A stretch of 64,000 nucleotides of DNA from assembly GCA_963281155.1 (NCBI GenBank), contig CAUJLY010000001.1, forward strand, positions 4,464,001 through 4,528,000, read 5' to 3'. This document shows, one piece after another, positions 1 through 12,515 of this stretch (positions within the stretch are counted from its first letter, which is position 1; each line of letters begins with the position of its first letter). A program made the translations under genes and the position numbers. Below the pieces are notes generated by a model. That model saw only the letters and a list, made by a program, of their open reading frames with translations. It made no database searches and was not told the DNA's origin. Source of the stretch: Rhabditophanes sp. KR3021 (Eukaryota; Nematoda; Chromadorea; Rhabditida; Alloionematidae).

Positions 1-1673
1 TATCAATAGTTCATCTTCATACTTATCTATATTTTAAGGTGTGATACAGATTTACGTTCCCTTCTTTAAACATTCTACTTCAAGCATAAAATGTGTTCTC
101 AGTGATAAGAACTAAAGAATGGGGTCTGTTGATTAAAACTAAATATTGAATAATACCAGCTAGGAATTTTTATAAGATGAATCAGGGGATTACTATCATG
201 GAATTAACAAAGCTCTTCAATGACTCAATATATTACGTGTGGTGATATCATGGGATAATTGTAAATAACATATCCACAACAAATTTAATAAAATGTGCTA
301 TTATATTTGCTACTCCTATAATAAAATGATGGTGATTAATTAATGTGGTGATTAATATGATAGTATTTACATGATTAATTGATGTATACGACTAAGGAAA
401 ATATTTATAATCTATTTGGTATAATTTGCACTCTCACATTTGTAGTAAAAAGTTGTATATAGTCATAAGCATAGTTAAGTTACAAAAATTATTTTGATTG
501 TTTTGCTATCATAGAACTTATTGAGGTAAGTAGAAAGTGTAAATAAATAATTTATTAATCAAGTACTATAAATTACAGATATTCATTGGACTAATTCGTT
601 TATTGTTAACATTATAAAAATAAATCAACAATGATTAGTAACCGAACAAATAAGCCAAAGGTAAAGATCCAAGACAATAAGGCCAATGGAAGAAATATGT
701 AAAATATACATTTATCGTGATTTTAAACATCGTGGATAATAATCAAAAAATAAATTTAATGAAATATTGACGGCTGATCTTTCGGGAGTATCCTCATACC
801 CCCTGGCGTCATTGAATGGAAAGAAATAATTGAGTTGTGATCCATATGTCAGCTAAAATTATTTATCAGGAGTTTCTCCATTTCTCTCCAGTATCATTAA
901 ATGGAAATCATTTTCAGTTATGACTAAACTTAGGCGAATATATCTGGTGAAGCTTTCTTTGATTAACATTGAATTACATATAAATGCTCATGGCCCAAAA
1001 GTCAGAGAATCATATACTTGTAACTTGGTAAAAAAATTCTTAAATTTATCTTATAATGTAAAAATGTTTTGGTGCAAATATACATACCGGTATATATGCT
1101 TGAATAAAATAAATAAGGTATTTATTTGTAAGCTGACTTTACCCCAGTTTCTTTAACACGCGAGAGACTTTACACAGGCTAATTTAGGCTTTATTGATAC
1201 TTTGTAATTAAAACTATAAATTGATAGTGATGATAAGGTACAAATATAAAGATGACTTTAAACTCACCCCAATTACAACCAAGGCAATGGGTTGGGCTTA
1301 CTTAGATCTAGTCTCTGACTTAACGCAATAAGTCTATTCCTAAAATTACAGTAACATAAGATAAAATAGTCGAACAATAAATGCAAAAAATATCATGACA
1401 ATTCATAAATGAACACATAATCAAGGAGCTGCAAATGGAATTAAGATGCTTATAATGTTTGATGATCTGGTAACATGCTTTCGCCATAGCACGATATATT
1501 TAGCATACGCTTACTTTGTGAGATGTAGGACGAACTACATGTAAGCATTCCTAACATAATACAATGTGATATATAGAAATATAAATGTTAATTATTAATA
1601 AATTGAAATAATAACCAAAAGTTATTACTCTTGCACCATAAAGACATTTCAGTGCGAGTGATAATAAATTGGT
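1..1673. other. Intergenic, no gene seen
   Basis: AT-rich sequence without a convincing coding frame. A 78-codon plus-strand frame at 920-1156 has no recognisable family, no signal peptide and sits among many stops, so I do not call it. Likely the 3' flank of the minus-strand secreted gene that ends at 1674. Confidence 0.6.
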
Positions 1674-2104
1674 CTATTTTTTGTAATTAAAACAGTTTAA
1701 GGATAAATGTAAATGACCCGATATCGTTTCTTGATCGAACACAAAATTTGAATCATTCTGAAAAATTGAATTAGGTAAACTGAGAATTGTAAACTTACAC
1801 TACAGTTACGTTCAAGTTTCGATATTTGATAAAATATTAATTTTCGAAACTCGCAGTTTTCATACATTAATTTTGCTAAAAACGAATAAACTTCATCTGT
1901 ACATCCAACAAAAGTCCCACTAAAAATATCTGGTATTTGAGCGGTTAATGTCGCAAATTGATGATTATCGCAATTGACAGAATCTTCCAACTTGGATTCA
2001 CCAAAAATATTTTTGTAATTTGAGGATATCAACAAACATAGTTTGCAACAAATTAATAGTAAAATAAATTTAAACAAACAATGCCACATTATAAGCATCA
2101 TCAC
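1674..2104 (-). CDS. Small secreted cysteine-containing protein, paralogue of its neighbour
   Basis: Two exons: 2104-1799 and 1757-1674, joined in phase 0 across a 41-nt GT-AG intron, giving about 129 residues. The N-terminus is a hydrophobic signal-type segment (two nearby Met codons make the start uncertain). The body carries the pattern NC...IFSGTFVGC...ERNCS, which matches NC...VFKGEVYGC...ESACK in the gene at 2752-3251, and both have an intron at the same place after the last Cys. The second exon here is hydrophilic and lacks the hydrophobic tail of the neighbour. The cysteine spacing recalls Ly6/uPAR-type nematode ectodomains but the family is not established. Function unknown. Confidence 0.55.
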
Positions 2105-2751
2105 ACAATTACAGAAAATGTAATATGCTTTTACTTTCCATACATTTTAATTAGACTACTTAAACGTTATCAGTTGTTTTGGACGAATATTAAATAGAAA
2201 TTTATACCTAAAAGGCTTAAAAACTAATATAGGTATGTATTATTAAAGCATATTTATTTCAGTAATTGTTAATGCTTAAATATATAAATTGTTGGGATAG
2301 GACTGAAAGCTCCCTCTCCCAAAGTGAGTCTAAATAAAGAAGTGAAATAAATGCAAACTTTTATTTAAACAAGTAAATTAAGACTGATTTTGTTACCAAC
2401 ATCAAAGCATAATAAATGGAAATAGTAAGGGATAATTTAAATATGATTAAATCGTAATAAATAAATTTACACTAATAATCACAAACTATACAACATAAAT
2501 TAATATAAGGAAAAATTAATACATATTTTAAGCACAAAATTATTCGTTTTTTGATAAATATTGACGTAAATCAGTATAATATTTTATTACAAAAATAGCT
2601 ATACAAGTTGACGTGCATATAAATTATTTAGCTGACCAAATAAATGCCGGCTCTCAACAATATTGACGCATCCAACATTTATTCACCTTATTAACTTCCT
2701 TTTAATATGATAAATATTCACTTTTATGACGAATTAAAAACTTTATATATT

Positions 2752-3251
2752 CTAAAGGTGAGATAATGTATTGACAAATACTAATAAGGAAATGAAAATA
2801 ATTACGTGCGAATAAGAAATAGTAACAGCTGAGCAGGATATGTATATGTAATTTTGATATCCGTTCTTAGTCCATCGAATAGTCTGCGATGTTAAATTCT
2901 AAACAATTATATGTATAAATTATTATAATTATTTAATTTATAGTTACTTACCTTGCAAGCACTTTCCAAACTGTCTATATATTTATAATAATCGACTGCA
3001 GAAAATGCTTTCACATACAAAATAAATTGTTCAAAATCTTCTTTACATCCATATACTTCTCCCTTAAAGACATCATGAATAAGAACTTGTGAATGTGTAC
3101 AATATGTAGCGTTGCAGTTTACTTCCTTTGGTTCAAGCGGAATACTTGGTACGGAATAAACGGAAATCTGTTCTGACCTCTGGCATTGTATGGCAAACGT
3201 ATTTGTTGCAAGAATAACTGCACAAAGGAACAAAGTTACAATGATATTCAT
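2752..3251 (-). CDS. Small secreted, possibly GPI-anchored protein (Ly6-like pattern)
   Basis: Exon 1 (3251-2952) encodes a clear signal peptide ending near residue 20 (VILATNTFA) and a cysteine-bearing ectodomain. A GT-AG intron in phase 0 leads to exon 2 (2898-2752), whose product ends in a hydrophobic segment (VIIFISLLVFV) followed by only a few residues, as in GPI-anchor signals or a tail transmembrane helix. Total 148 residues. It is a tandem paralogue of the gene at 1674-2104, sharing cysteine motifs and intron position. The Ly6/uPAR assignment rests only on size, topology and cysteine pattern. Confidence 0.65.
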
Positions 3252-3338
3252 TTTAATAATGGACTCACATTCTCATGATTTTTATTTAAAATTAGGTGCA
3301 ATTATTAAATTTTATTGAGCATTTAATTATAAGGTAAT

Positions 3339-3689
3339 CTAAGGATGTGAATTACAACACCATCTATCTGTCGGAATCCTTCTTCCAAAATAAAACAATA
3401 AAACACTAGCGGCTGAAACAGCTACAATTGCTTCTAAAAATGCACATAATCCTAAAGTTAGTGGTATGAAGTGTGACGCCGCCATAGGTATAATGAAAGC
3501 AATTAATAGGTTAAATAAGGCAATAATACTGGAAAGAACTAATAAAATAATTGTTAATAGTTTCCATTCTTCACGTAATTGATATACTGATAGGAAGCAA
3601 GTGATAGCATCTAATAAAAGAATTATTATAGTCATTCCAATGGAAAATTTCTTAAATGAACTCGATATATCACATCCACCCTTAAACAT
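3339..3689 (-). CDS. Four-helix small membrane protein, unknown function
   Basis: A single 116-codon exon. After a short polar N-terminus with one Cys come four hydrophobic segments at about residues 16-36, 43-66, 66-84 and 86-100, followed by a polar tail ending in WCCNSHP. The size and topology resemble small tetraspan proteins seen in many nematodes, but I recognise no family motif. It lies 87 bases upstream of the GPI-type gene, on the same strand. A further 5' exon cannot be excluded. Confidence 0.55.
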   Translation of the reverse strand: MFKGGCDISSSFKKFSIGMTIIILLLDAITCFLSVYQLREEWKLLTIILLVLSSIIALFNLLIAFIIPMAASHFIPLTLGLCAFLEAIVAVSAASVLLFYFGRRIPTDRWCCNSHP

Positions 3690-4402
3690 TTATGAATTGG
3701 AATAAATAAGTTTCGCTTACGGTGTAGGCACTTGACCATATAGATATAGGAAATGAAATGGCTATACAGAAAAATATGACTCCCCTTAATTTGATCTTTT
3801 TGTCCAACATTGCTACTTACATAAGTATAAATAAGCAATACTAAGTACTGAAATGATCTTGATTAAATCACACGCAAATTAGTTTGCTCTTACCTTATAC
3901 TTTGTTATCATAAAATGGAATATAAACTCATGAACTGATCTTAACATGTAGTCATTGATTTTTCAGTTCTTAATTACATAAATAAATGTGTAATGCAAAG
4001 CCCTTATACAATAAAAAGACAAAAATATACGTAAGGTGTTGTCAAAAAAAACTTTTAAAAGTTGTACCCATCAAATCTATATAAAGACTCTATTATACTC
4101 AACATTGACACATCATACGTCATAGTTGTGTGACTCATTTATTTAACTATTTGTGTGATAATATTTTGGCTTAAAAGTTGATAAATCATTTTTATAGATC
4201 GCCTATTTTATATAATTTCATGAGACAATCAATTTCATCCGAAAAAAATTCGGTTGAGGAGGGACACTTTGTTGTCAGTCTAAATCTGGATTGGTAAGTT
4301 TTGGCAACAGTCAGAGAATACTTTTGATGAGAACAAAGATAGTGTTGAATAAGATTCAGAGTGTGTGCACTACAGTGATGGCTTTTAACTAAGGGAAACT
4401 TT

Positions 4403-4765
4403 ATGTTTAGTGAAAGTAATGCTCCATCTGTACAAAACGCAAATGGATCAGATGATCCAAGTTCACCAAGACAATTGAAATTTGTTCACCAAGCATTGAT
4501 ACGGCTTTCTTTTTTGGTGTTTGTAGTTGTTGTGCAATTAGGAATATCTTGTTTAATGACTGATAACAATTATAAAAAACTTTATATAATGTTACATAAA
4601 GTATGTTCTTACCAGTTACTTTGTTATTGCAGGTATAGTAGAGTTACCAGTGGAGTTGGCATTGTCGGTATGTTCTTTAAATACTTTGTAGAAGATGTGT
4701 TATATTTTGTCGGACATAATTTGCAAAATTTGCGTTTGAAAGTCTGCGTTCGCGCAACTTCCTAA
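4403..4765 (+). CDS. Hypothetical single-span membrane protein
   Basis: A 120-codon frame with a hydrophilic N-terminus (about 30 residues), one hydrophobic segment at about residues 35-52 and a basic C-terminus. A candidate intron (GTATGT...TTGCAG, 32 nt, from 4600) lies within it, but removing it brings a stop codon into frame, so the unspliced frame is preferred. A TATA-like stretch is at about 4078-4084. No family recognised; it could be a non-functional frame. Confidence 0.3.
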   Translation: MFSESNAPSVQNANGSDDPSSPRQLKFVHQALIRLSFLVFVVVVQLGISCLMTDNNYKKLYIMLHKVCSYQLLCYCRYSRVTSGVGIVGMFFKYFVEDVLYFVGHNLQNLRLKVCVRATS

Positions 4766-5777
4766 TATATATCATAAGTATAATGCACGTTAAACTTTAA
4801 ATATGATTATTATATTATCTATCAATGTTTGGTTGCTAATACAAATCATTTAGATGTTACCGAAAATAATAATAACCTTTTCTAATTGAGAAACAAATTG
4901 TTTTATCTTTTCTATTATTTGTTTAATATTTCGATAAGCTTCAATAAATTTGACATGCAATGAATTGGGAATTAACGCTACACAATAAACGTAATTATTA
5001 ATAAGTAAAGAATGAATTCTTTTCCTGGCAATCATCAACCCAATTAAAAACTATTAAATAAGTTATGTAGCCATCGCTGACTATACAAAACATTTAGGAA
5101 AGATTTTACAACAGCTTTGAGTATAACACCCTCCAAACACAAATGCAAATTGTTTTCAGGAAAAGCACAACTTATGGTGTCTCTTTCTCGAGTCCGGTAA
5201 GATTTTCCAGAAGCGTCATTACACGCTCCTTAAACTACTCTGCAAATCTGATCAAACTGTTTAACTGATGTTTGATATCTTTATGCCACTTTACGTACGG
5301 CAATTATAAAAAATAAAAACGGAATCCTTATTTATGAACTTTCTGAATTAAATAGAAGAAAATGCTTTTTACGATCCAACAAACTGCAAAATAGATTTCA
5401 TAATGTATTATTCAAGAACATATCTAATTGGATAAGGAATACTAGGCCATTGTTTTTATTAGAAAGATGATAATTACCAATTTAAATTCAGTTAATTTTT
5501 ATGTAAACAAATTTATACAATCATGGTGATAGTACTTGTGACTGTACTTCTGAATCTGGTAATATTATTTGATTGTATTTAAATACTTGCAAATAAAGTT
5601 AGATTCAACTTTACAATATGCATGTTTAGCCGATATTTGTTTAATTTATTTAGATATGTTTGGTTGCATATCACATTTATTGGTAAGAACATGTTCTGCA
5701 TCTTATCAGTTTCGGTAATAAAATAGATTGTATGCAGTATCTGGTGTTAACTTTGTCGATGCTTAATATATTTGGTG
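4766..5777. other. Intergenic, no gene seen
   Basis: AT-rich, with only short frames. A 62-codon minus frame at 4850-5038 is unsupported. Probably the upstream region of the lipase gene that starts at 5778. Confidence 0.55.
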
Positions 5778-7011
5778 ATGAAAGTAATAATTTTGTTATT
5801 CTCTAGTTTATTGACAGTACATGTTGGAAGTGAATACACGGACGAGGTAACTTCTTGTTTCTAATTTACATAAAAGTTAGTTAGTATGGGAGAAAAATGC
5901 TAGCAATGTCAGCTGCTGCATTTGCTAGGAATCCGGGAATTTGTTTAAGTAAAATAATGCCAAAGGAAGAAAAGTGGATTTTAATATCTGTGAATGAAGC
6001 AGTATGTGATAAACGTTCTGATAAATGTGCTGTTTTCGTAGCTATTTCCCATATTGTTAGAAAAATTTTGGTAAGCTTCAGAGGAACAAATACTATCACC
6101 CAGTTAGTTGCCGAGAGTTTGGACATATTAAAAGAAGAACATGTTTTTTATGATCTCGGCAGAGTGGACACGTACTTTCTAAACGCGTTGGAAAAAGTTT
6201 GGCATCCGGTTAGGAAGGTGTTGGCTGATTTTGATTTGATTAATTACGATGTTGTTTTTACCGGGTATTCCCTCGGTGGTGCTTTAGCCAGCATTGCTTC
6301 ACTAAAAGCATACAAGGACAATCTAAGAGCAAGAAATAAAATATCACTAATCACATGTACATAATTTTTAGTTTATTATTGTAAATGTTTGAATATTTTA
6401 GATGGAATGCCCCGTGTAGGAAATTATTTGTTTGCTTCAAATCACGATAGAATAATAACGAACAGTTATAGAATTGTTCATAAGTAAGTCAATTACAATC
6501 AAATTATAAGTTACAACTACTTTAATTTAGAAACGATCTTATAGGTGAGATTATTGAAATAATTTTATTTGAATTTTTTGTAATTGTAATTTTTGTTTAG
6601 TCCATGTTCCACCATGCCATGATGACGAAATTGGAAGTGGTTGTATTAAGAGTTTAGATCAACGACCATATCATCACGGAACTGAAATCTGGTACAATAA
6701 TGATATGCGAGAAGGGAATTTATTCAAAGTTTGTCTAAATGACAGCGAAGATCCGGAATGTAGTAATTCTTTGATTAACAAATATAGTTTACAATCCCAC
6801 TTATATTATTTTGGAAAAAGAGTTAGGTAAGTAACAAGACTTACTATTTATATCGAATTTCAGTTTATTCGGAGCAAACAATTGTGAAATGCCATATGAT
6901 TCAGCAAGTAGTAGCAGAAAATTAGGAAATTTTCAAAAATCGGTTTATTATTTATTATCCATAATTATATCTCAATACATTGTCGTCTTAATCATTGTCC
7001 TTTATTATTAA
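5778..7011 (+). CDS. Secreted class-3 lipase (nematode type)
   Basis: Six exons: 5778-5846, 5885-6356, 6402-6483, 6531-6544, 6601-6826, 6864-7011, all GT-AG and in phase, giving 336 residues. Exon 1 is a signal peptide. The alpha/beta-hydrolase fold is clear: VSFRGT near residue 86, the nucleophile elbow GYSLGGA with catalytic Ser at about 152, then YGMPRVGN, the conserved VHKND region, and YHHGTEIWY carrying the likely catalytic His. EDPECSNS and HLYYF near the C-terminus are typical of nematode members. Predicted to hydrolyse acylglycerols outside the cell. Unusually, the C-terminus ends in a hydrophobic stretch (about 20 residues), suggesting a membrane tether. The 14-nt fourth exon is a microexon. 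It converges with the phosphatase-like gene, with 37 bases between stop codons. Confidence 0.88.
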
Positions 7012-7048
7012 AAATAGATAGAGACAGTAAAATACAACATTTAATTAT

Positions 7049-8579
7049 TCATATTTTCGGAAGTCCGCAGCTTGAGTAAACATCTCCGGGTAAATATTTT
7101 TGGACTTTTGACTTAAACTGAGAAAGTGTGCATAAATTAGTTTTACTATCAGCATCACATACACCTTGAGTTTGATTTACTTTAAAATCACTAGCATAAT
7201 CTGGTAAATATGCAACCTGTAATTTGAATGTATTATTGTACTCGTAAATCTCAAAAATCATCGCTGATCCTGGATTTGCAAAAGAAGAATTGGTGAATAA
7301 TGTTTTATTTCCAAGGACATCCATTATACTGCTATAAGTTGAATCGTCCATTATATTCAAATAAATTTTGGTATCTGTTGATGATCTGTTACTAAAGGAA
7401 TTGTTTAGTTGTTTTAGAGCAGCATTGTCGAGCATATTTTGAATCATAAATCCTCCGGACAATTTTGTCATGTTACCATTTTCAGTTAAATTTACTGCAT
7501 TAACCTTTGCTCCGAGTCTTGCTCCGAAAACAATATTTTGCAGCTCAGTTATGTAATCATACAATGATTGATTCATATATGATACTGTGCTGATATTATT
7601 AGCTTTATAAATCCTCATGGTATCAATGAAATCAAAGTAATCAAAAATATCAGTGGAGTTTTTATTACTCGCTTTTCCTAATAATTTGATAAAGTCTGCA
7701 TTTTGGGAATTGATCTTTTTGAAATAATCCATTTGCACACGACTTTTTAATAAGTTATTAAAGTTTGGACAAACACTCTCTTCAATCCATTGATAATTTG
7801 TATCAAGAAAGTTGGTAAAAACAGGCATTGGAGTGAAAGAGTTGGTTCTGCTGCCTGTTATGTTTGGTGAATTTGATTTATCATAGAGACCATTTAACAA
7901 ACTCATTGCAGAAGAAATTGTCTTTTCAACTCCAGTACTTTTTGTAGATACCTACAGATATTTTTATTTAAAAAAATGAATGACTTACTTGAAATGCATT
8001 GAAATCAGAAGTTATTAACCCTAAATCATTTCCATAGCGTCTTCTTAGTTTTTTGCCAACAATATACATTTCATTCATTCCTTTTGGCAGTAAATTTCCA
8101 AGCGGAGTATTATTGAAATTTGAGTCAAAGTTTGATTTTGTTAAAGCAATTAATGGAGCTTCACTACCGTGCTTGATGAATGCTTGAACCATTAATAATT
8201 TTCCAACAAGGGTTGAATTCGAAGGTTTACATGAAAGAATACATGTAGCTGGGCATAGTAAGGCGTATATCTTGCCCAATCCTGGATCTGTACATAACTC
8301 TTTGGACATATCACATTGAGCCAAAATATTTGTGCAATATGCATTTGGCACTTCCAAAGTCGATGGATAAACGATATCGATGTGGTCATCGTTTGGAATA
8401 ATAGTTTCCTCTAAAATTGCAGCTTCAATGGTAGGTGTTGTTGCTGAAGAACTTCCAATAGCTCCAGAAATTGTCAAAGGAAACAGACTCGAATTTGTTA
8501 AATTAATGGATTCCTGAGTGAGTGCAGTATCAAAAGCTAACAATAATATAGAAAGCACACAAATATGTTTGTATATCAT
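7049..8579 (-). CDS. ShKT-domain, histidine-acid-phosphatase-like protein, predicted inactive
   Basis: Two exons: 8579-7989 and 7951-7049, phase 0, 497 residues. A signal peptide (1-21) precedes a Ser/Thr-rich stretch, a six-cysteine ShKT domain (Cys 82-117) and a histidine-phosphatase fold: NLLPKGMNEMY and VEKTISSAM align with the conserved LTPLGM and VDRTLMSAM segments of acid phosphatases. The catalytic residues are absent. The family motif RHGxRxP reads KHGSEAP (136-142) and the C-terminal HD dyad reads MDD (about 398-400). The first Arg and second Arg are therefore lost and the acid/base His-Asp is altered. Likely an extracellular non-enzymatic ligand-binding or scaffold protein. There are many N-glycosylation sites (NxS/T). 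Confidence 0.82.
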
Positions 8580-8873
8580 TTTTTATTCAAAATGAAGTGC
8601 TGCATATCCATCTAACTTTATATTATTTTAATATTCATGAGATTAAACTTATCCGGATAAATATAACAATCACTCATGAAATACCAAAGCTCAGAATGAC
8701 GAATCACTTTGTATGTGGTAATTAGTTAGATACTTTTAGAGCTATTTTAAATTTACATAGTAATGGAGTGGAAATGATTCATATTTAACCAAATTTATTA
8801 AACGACAGATAACATGATGTAACAAACCAGAAATAAATAGCATATTAATAACACACCAAGTTGATTTCGGAAA

Positions 8874-10846
8874 TTAATTTTTGGATGGTTCTTCGTTATC
8901 CTCCAAAGGATTTACTTTTCCTTCTTCTGGTCTCATTGCAGGGAAGAAGAGAACTTCCTTGATGTTGTGAGAATCGGTAAGAAGCATACTAAGTCTGTCA
9001 ATTCCCATTCCCCATCCCGCAGTTGGAGGAAGACCATATTCGAGAGCTGTGCAGAAGTTTTCATCAATCATTTGAGCTTCATCATCTCCGGCATCTTTTT
9101 GGGCTGCTTGATCTTCGAAGCATTTGCGTTGAGTGACTGAGTCATTCAATTCGGTATAGGCATTGGCGAGTTCCTTGGTAACGGCAAACAACTCGAATCT
9201 TTCGGTAAGTCCAGGTACATCTCTGTGCCATTTAGCTAATGGAGACATAATTTGAGGATGTCCGGTGATGAAAGTTGGATTTATGCAAGTGCTTTCAAGA
9301 TATTCCCCAACAAGTTTGTCCAGAAGACGAGCAACAGTTCTTGGAGCGGAGCAGTCAACATTTTGCTTTCTACATAATTGGTCAAAGAAGAGGCGGGCTT
9401 CCTCCGTTCCAAAAGTATCGGCAGCTGGGAATTTGACTTTGAGGATGTCTTCGAGTCCAGTGATCATGTCGATTCTCTTGAATGGGGGAGTAAAGTCAAC
9501 ATCGTAAACCAATTCAGTCCCAGGTCCGTTAGGTCTAAACTGGATCTTGTGTGTTCCATGAATGAAGAAAACCATCTTGGATAACAAATCTTCAGTCAGT
9601 TTCATGATATCATTATAATCAGCATATGCCATATAAAGTTCCGCAGTTGTGAATTCTGGATTGTGGGTGATGTCGATGCCTTCGTTTCTGAAAAGACGAC
9701 CGATCTCATAAACTCTATCAATTCCTCCAACAACAAGCATTTTCAAGTAAAGTTCTGGGGCAACGCGAAGGAATAAGTCTAAACCTAAGTCATTGTGGTG
9801 AGTAATGAATGGTTTGGCAGTAGCACCTCCGGCTATCATATTCATAATTGGTGTTTCGACTTCGAGGAAACCCAAATTGTCGAGGTATCTTCTTAAGAAG
9901 GTAATGATCTTGGATCTGATGACGAAGTTGTTCTTAACTTGTGGGTTCATGATAAGATCCAAGTATCTCATACGGTAACGGGTCTCTTGGTTCTTTAACC
10001 CAAAGTGAGTGTGCGGCAGCATATGGAGACAAGGAGTCAATTGGATGACATCAATTGGGATGATTGAAAGTTCCCCAGCCTTGGTTCTGGTTGGATGACC
10101 GATAAATCCAACGATATCTCCTCTCTTGATGTTTTCGTGTAACTCTTCAAAGGGAGTTTCATTTTTGTTGAATCGAGCATTTGCCATCACTTGGATTCTC
10201 TTCCCTTCGCCATGGAGATCATAAAAGATCAATTTGCTTCCAGCTTCACGCTTGGAAAAGATTCTTCCTGCCATGCGAACAGTCACGTCTTCGAGAACTT
10301 GCTCCTTGACACATTTTGCGTCATAATCTTCAATGAATTGAGATACGGAAGTTGTAACTTCAAACTTGTGTGGGTATGGGTTGATGCCCGCAGCACGGCG
10401 ATCTTCGATCATACGAACTCTGGAGTTGAAGTACTCCTGTGGATCGGATGGGTCGCATTCCTTTTTCTTAAGAGCAGTTGGATTGGCGGCAGCTTCTTCA
10501 GCTTTCTTAGCGTCCTTTTCAGCCTTTTCAGCAGCTTTCTTTAATTGTTTTTCTTGCCGTTTTTGCTCGCTAAAAATATTATATTAATGTCCAATCAAAT
10601 GTAATTGTTTTTAATTTTGTGTTATTACCTCCTAAATCTAACAGTGCAATCTGTCAATCTAGATCTTTCTTTAGATAAAAGACCGCTTTTATTAGGCAAA
10701 TTAAACAAGCCTTTAACTGATAAGACCCGTGTGAATAAGGACATTTCAAATAAATCTTTTTAAATAAATGTATGTGAAGACGAACAAGTTTGGAATCAGA
10801 CGTACCTTTTGCTAAGCTTTTTCTCACCGCTTGCACTGTCAGCCAT
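8874..10846 (-). CDS. kars-1: Lysyl-tRNA synthetase, class II (cytoplasmic)
   Basis: Exon 1 10846-10806 (MADSASG...), then exon 2 10569-8874, giving 578 residues. It charges tRNA-Lys. A Lys/Ala-rich N-terminal helix (about 14-45), typical of metazoan enzymes and used for tRNA binding, precedes the OB-fold anticodon-binding domain (about 65-180; ends [11 protein letters not shown]) and the class II catalytic core. Motif 2 is [14 protein letters not shown] and motif 3 is GWGMGIDRL. Length is close to the human enzyme. The 236-nt intron between the exons contains TTAGATTTAG-GAG-GTAATAA on the coding strand, a possible 3-nt microexon that would keep frame. No mitochondrial targeting exon was found. 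Confidence 0.95.
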
Positions 10847-11639
10847 TCTTAAGATGTCTTGTAAAGTTTTCTGAAAATACAAACAAATATTATTTTGAAA
10901 AATATTAATGTAATTTTTTATATTAAATGGCAACAAAAATATAACCAAATAACAACACAATTATATATTTTCGAGAACGGTCAGCTCAATTTTGAAATAA
11001 GCCTTAACGCTAATAAGTCGCTGTAAGATCAAATTTAAAATGCGATATTCCACCCTAAACGTAGACAAAGCTTTATTAACAAAGTAAATAATATAAATAT
11101 AAAATACAATACAAAATACTTTATAATAATAGTTGTTCATCTTCTACACTAACAACGAATTACTTTGATACTAAAGGAACTTGGTTTACCTGCTTTTTTA
11201 TAGCAAAATCACGAAGAGTTTCAAAAACATGAGTTATATTTGCCACTTTAAGATTGTTTTAATGAAGTTATCTCGTCTTAGTCATTCATGTGCACTGAAA
11301 TAAAGATTACACAAATTACCTTTAAGTTATCCACGTCAGTTCTCTTCAATAAAGTTATTTTGATTATTTATCAGTCAACACGAATACTTTCAGGTGAATT
11401 GAAGTTTTCCTGACGTATTTTTCATTGTTCTTTGAGAATTTCGACATCTTACAATATAATTTTGCATCCTAGATCTATCTCGACAAATTGTGGTGTTGAG
11501 CTGAAACGTTCAAAATTGCTACGCTTATTAATCTAAAAACATGTGCAATATTGTCTGGGATATTATATTTATTTTTTAAGCACTCAAGGATTGGCTGATC
11601 GGTTATAGGATAAGATTGAATCGAATAATCCGCTCCTAA
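10847..11639. other. Intergenic, no gene seen
   Basis: Upstream flank of the lysyl-tRNA synthetase gene. AT-rich, no supported coding frame. Confidence 0.5.
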
Positions 11640-12206
11640 TAGTGTCTGTCCTCAAATCGAAGAACAACCATTCAATCGTTTTACAAACAGTTTATCAAGT
11701 GAACACATTTCACTCTATGATGTTTATGACACAATTACTAGTAAAGTGGCTCCAGCAAAAGACTAGGAACAATTTTAATCAAAAACTTGTTTGATAAAAG
11801 TTCGATTGAAAGATCCTGTAATCAAATGGGCATTAAACATGTTGTGTGTATTTGTGCGCGCCAATACAAATCTTTATCAAAAAGTACACACATTGCCTTC
11901 TATAATACCTTGAAAGAAGCAATAACTCACAAGTTCAATATAAACTATAATGAAGGAAGGAAAGAAAATGATTGTAAAGCATTGGTAAGTGGTGATAATA
12001 AGAGCGACTTTGTTGTGAAGTATACTATTTTGGCAAATCAGGAAATGTTCTTTGATATCAGAATTAAGACCTCAGATGGATATTTGAAAATATTACTGAC
12101 TGAACACTTTAATTTAACAACGCGGATGTTTTACGAATTGGCAATAATGAGACAGAAGTTAATAATCAAAAATTTGATAAATACTGCATTAATTAAATTA
12201 TTATAA
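11640..12206 (+). CDS. Unresolved hypothetical gene
   Basis: The longest frame is 11787-12206 (139 codons) and contains a plausible protein (VKYTILANQEMFFDI, then LTTRMFYELAIMRQK). Upstream, in another frame, 11640-11761 reads as good coding sequence. A GTAAAG...AAAAG intron (about 11738-11797) can join it to a third frame that runs to a stop at about 11912. The two readings cannot both be right. I recognise no family. Either a small gene with an intron I placed wrongly, or a pseudogene. An aspartate-rich or membrane signature is absent. Confidence 0.3.
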
Positions 12207-12515
12207 ATTATCTGCCATTCGTATTCATTAAAGATATCTGTCATTTGTACCTATTCATAAAACATTTATCAAAACACACCTGTTATTTTAACAATTTGCT
12301 AATGAAATTGCTTTGGTTTATTATTTGTGCATTATTTGATTTACTTTTTTGTACAACATCGTACTCGGATTGTTATTTGTACAATCTTTCAGTTGCTTTT
12401 CGAATTTTGTTTTTAAACTTTCGTTGTAGGAAGTGATTGGAAAGTCGCGTATCAATGCTACTTTTATTTTGTGTATGTTGTCAACGTCTTCTTCCACATT
12501 AATTAATACCTAATA

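Noticed and set aside
920..1156. 78-codon plus frame
   Set aside because: Low-complexity AT-rich composition, no signal peptide, no neighbours or splice structure.
4850..5038. 62-codon minus frame
   Set aside because: Ile/Lys/Asn bias expected of AT-rich DNA and no recognisable motif.
9265..9584. Plus frames opposite lysyl-tRNA synthetase
   Set aside because: Antisense shadows of a strongly conserved coding exon.
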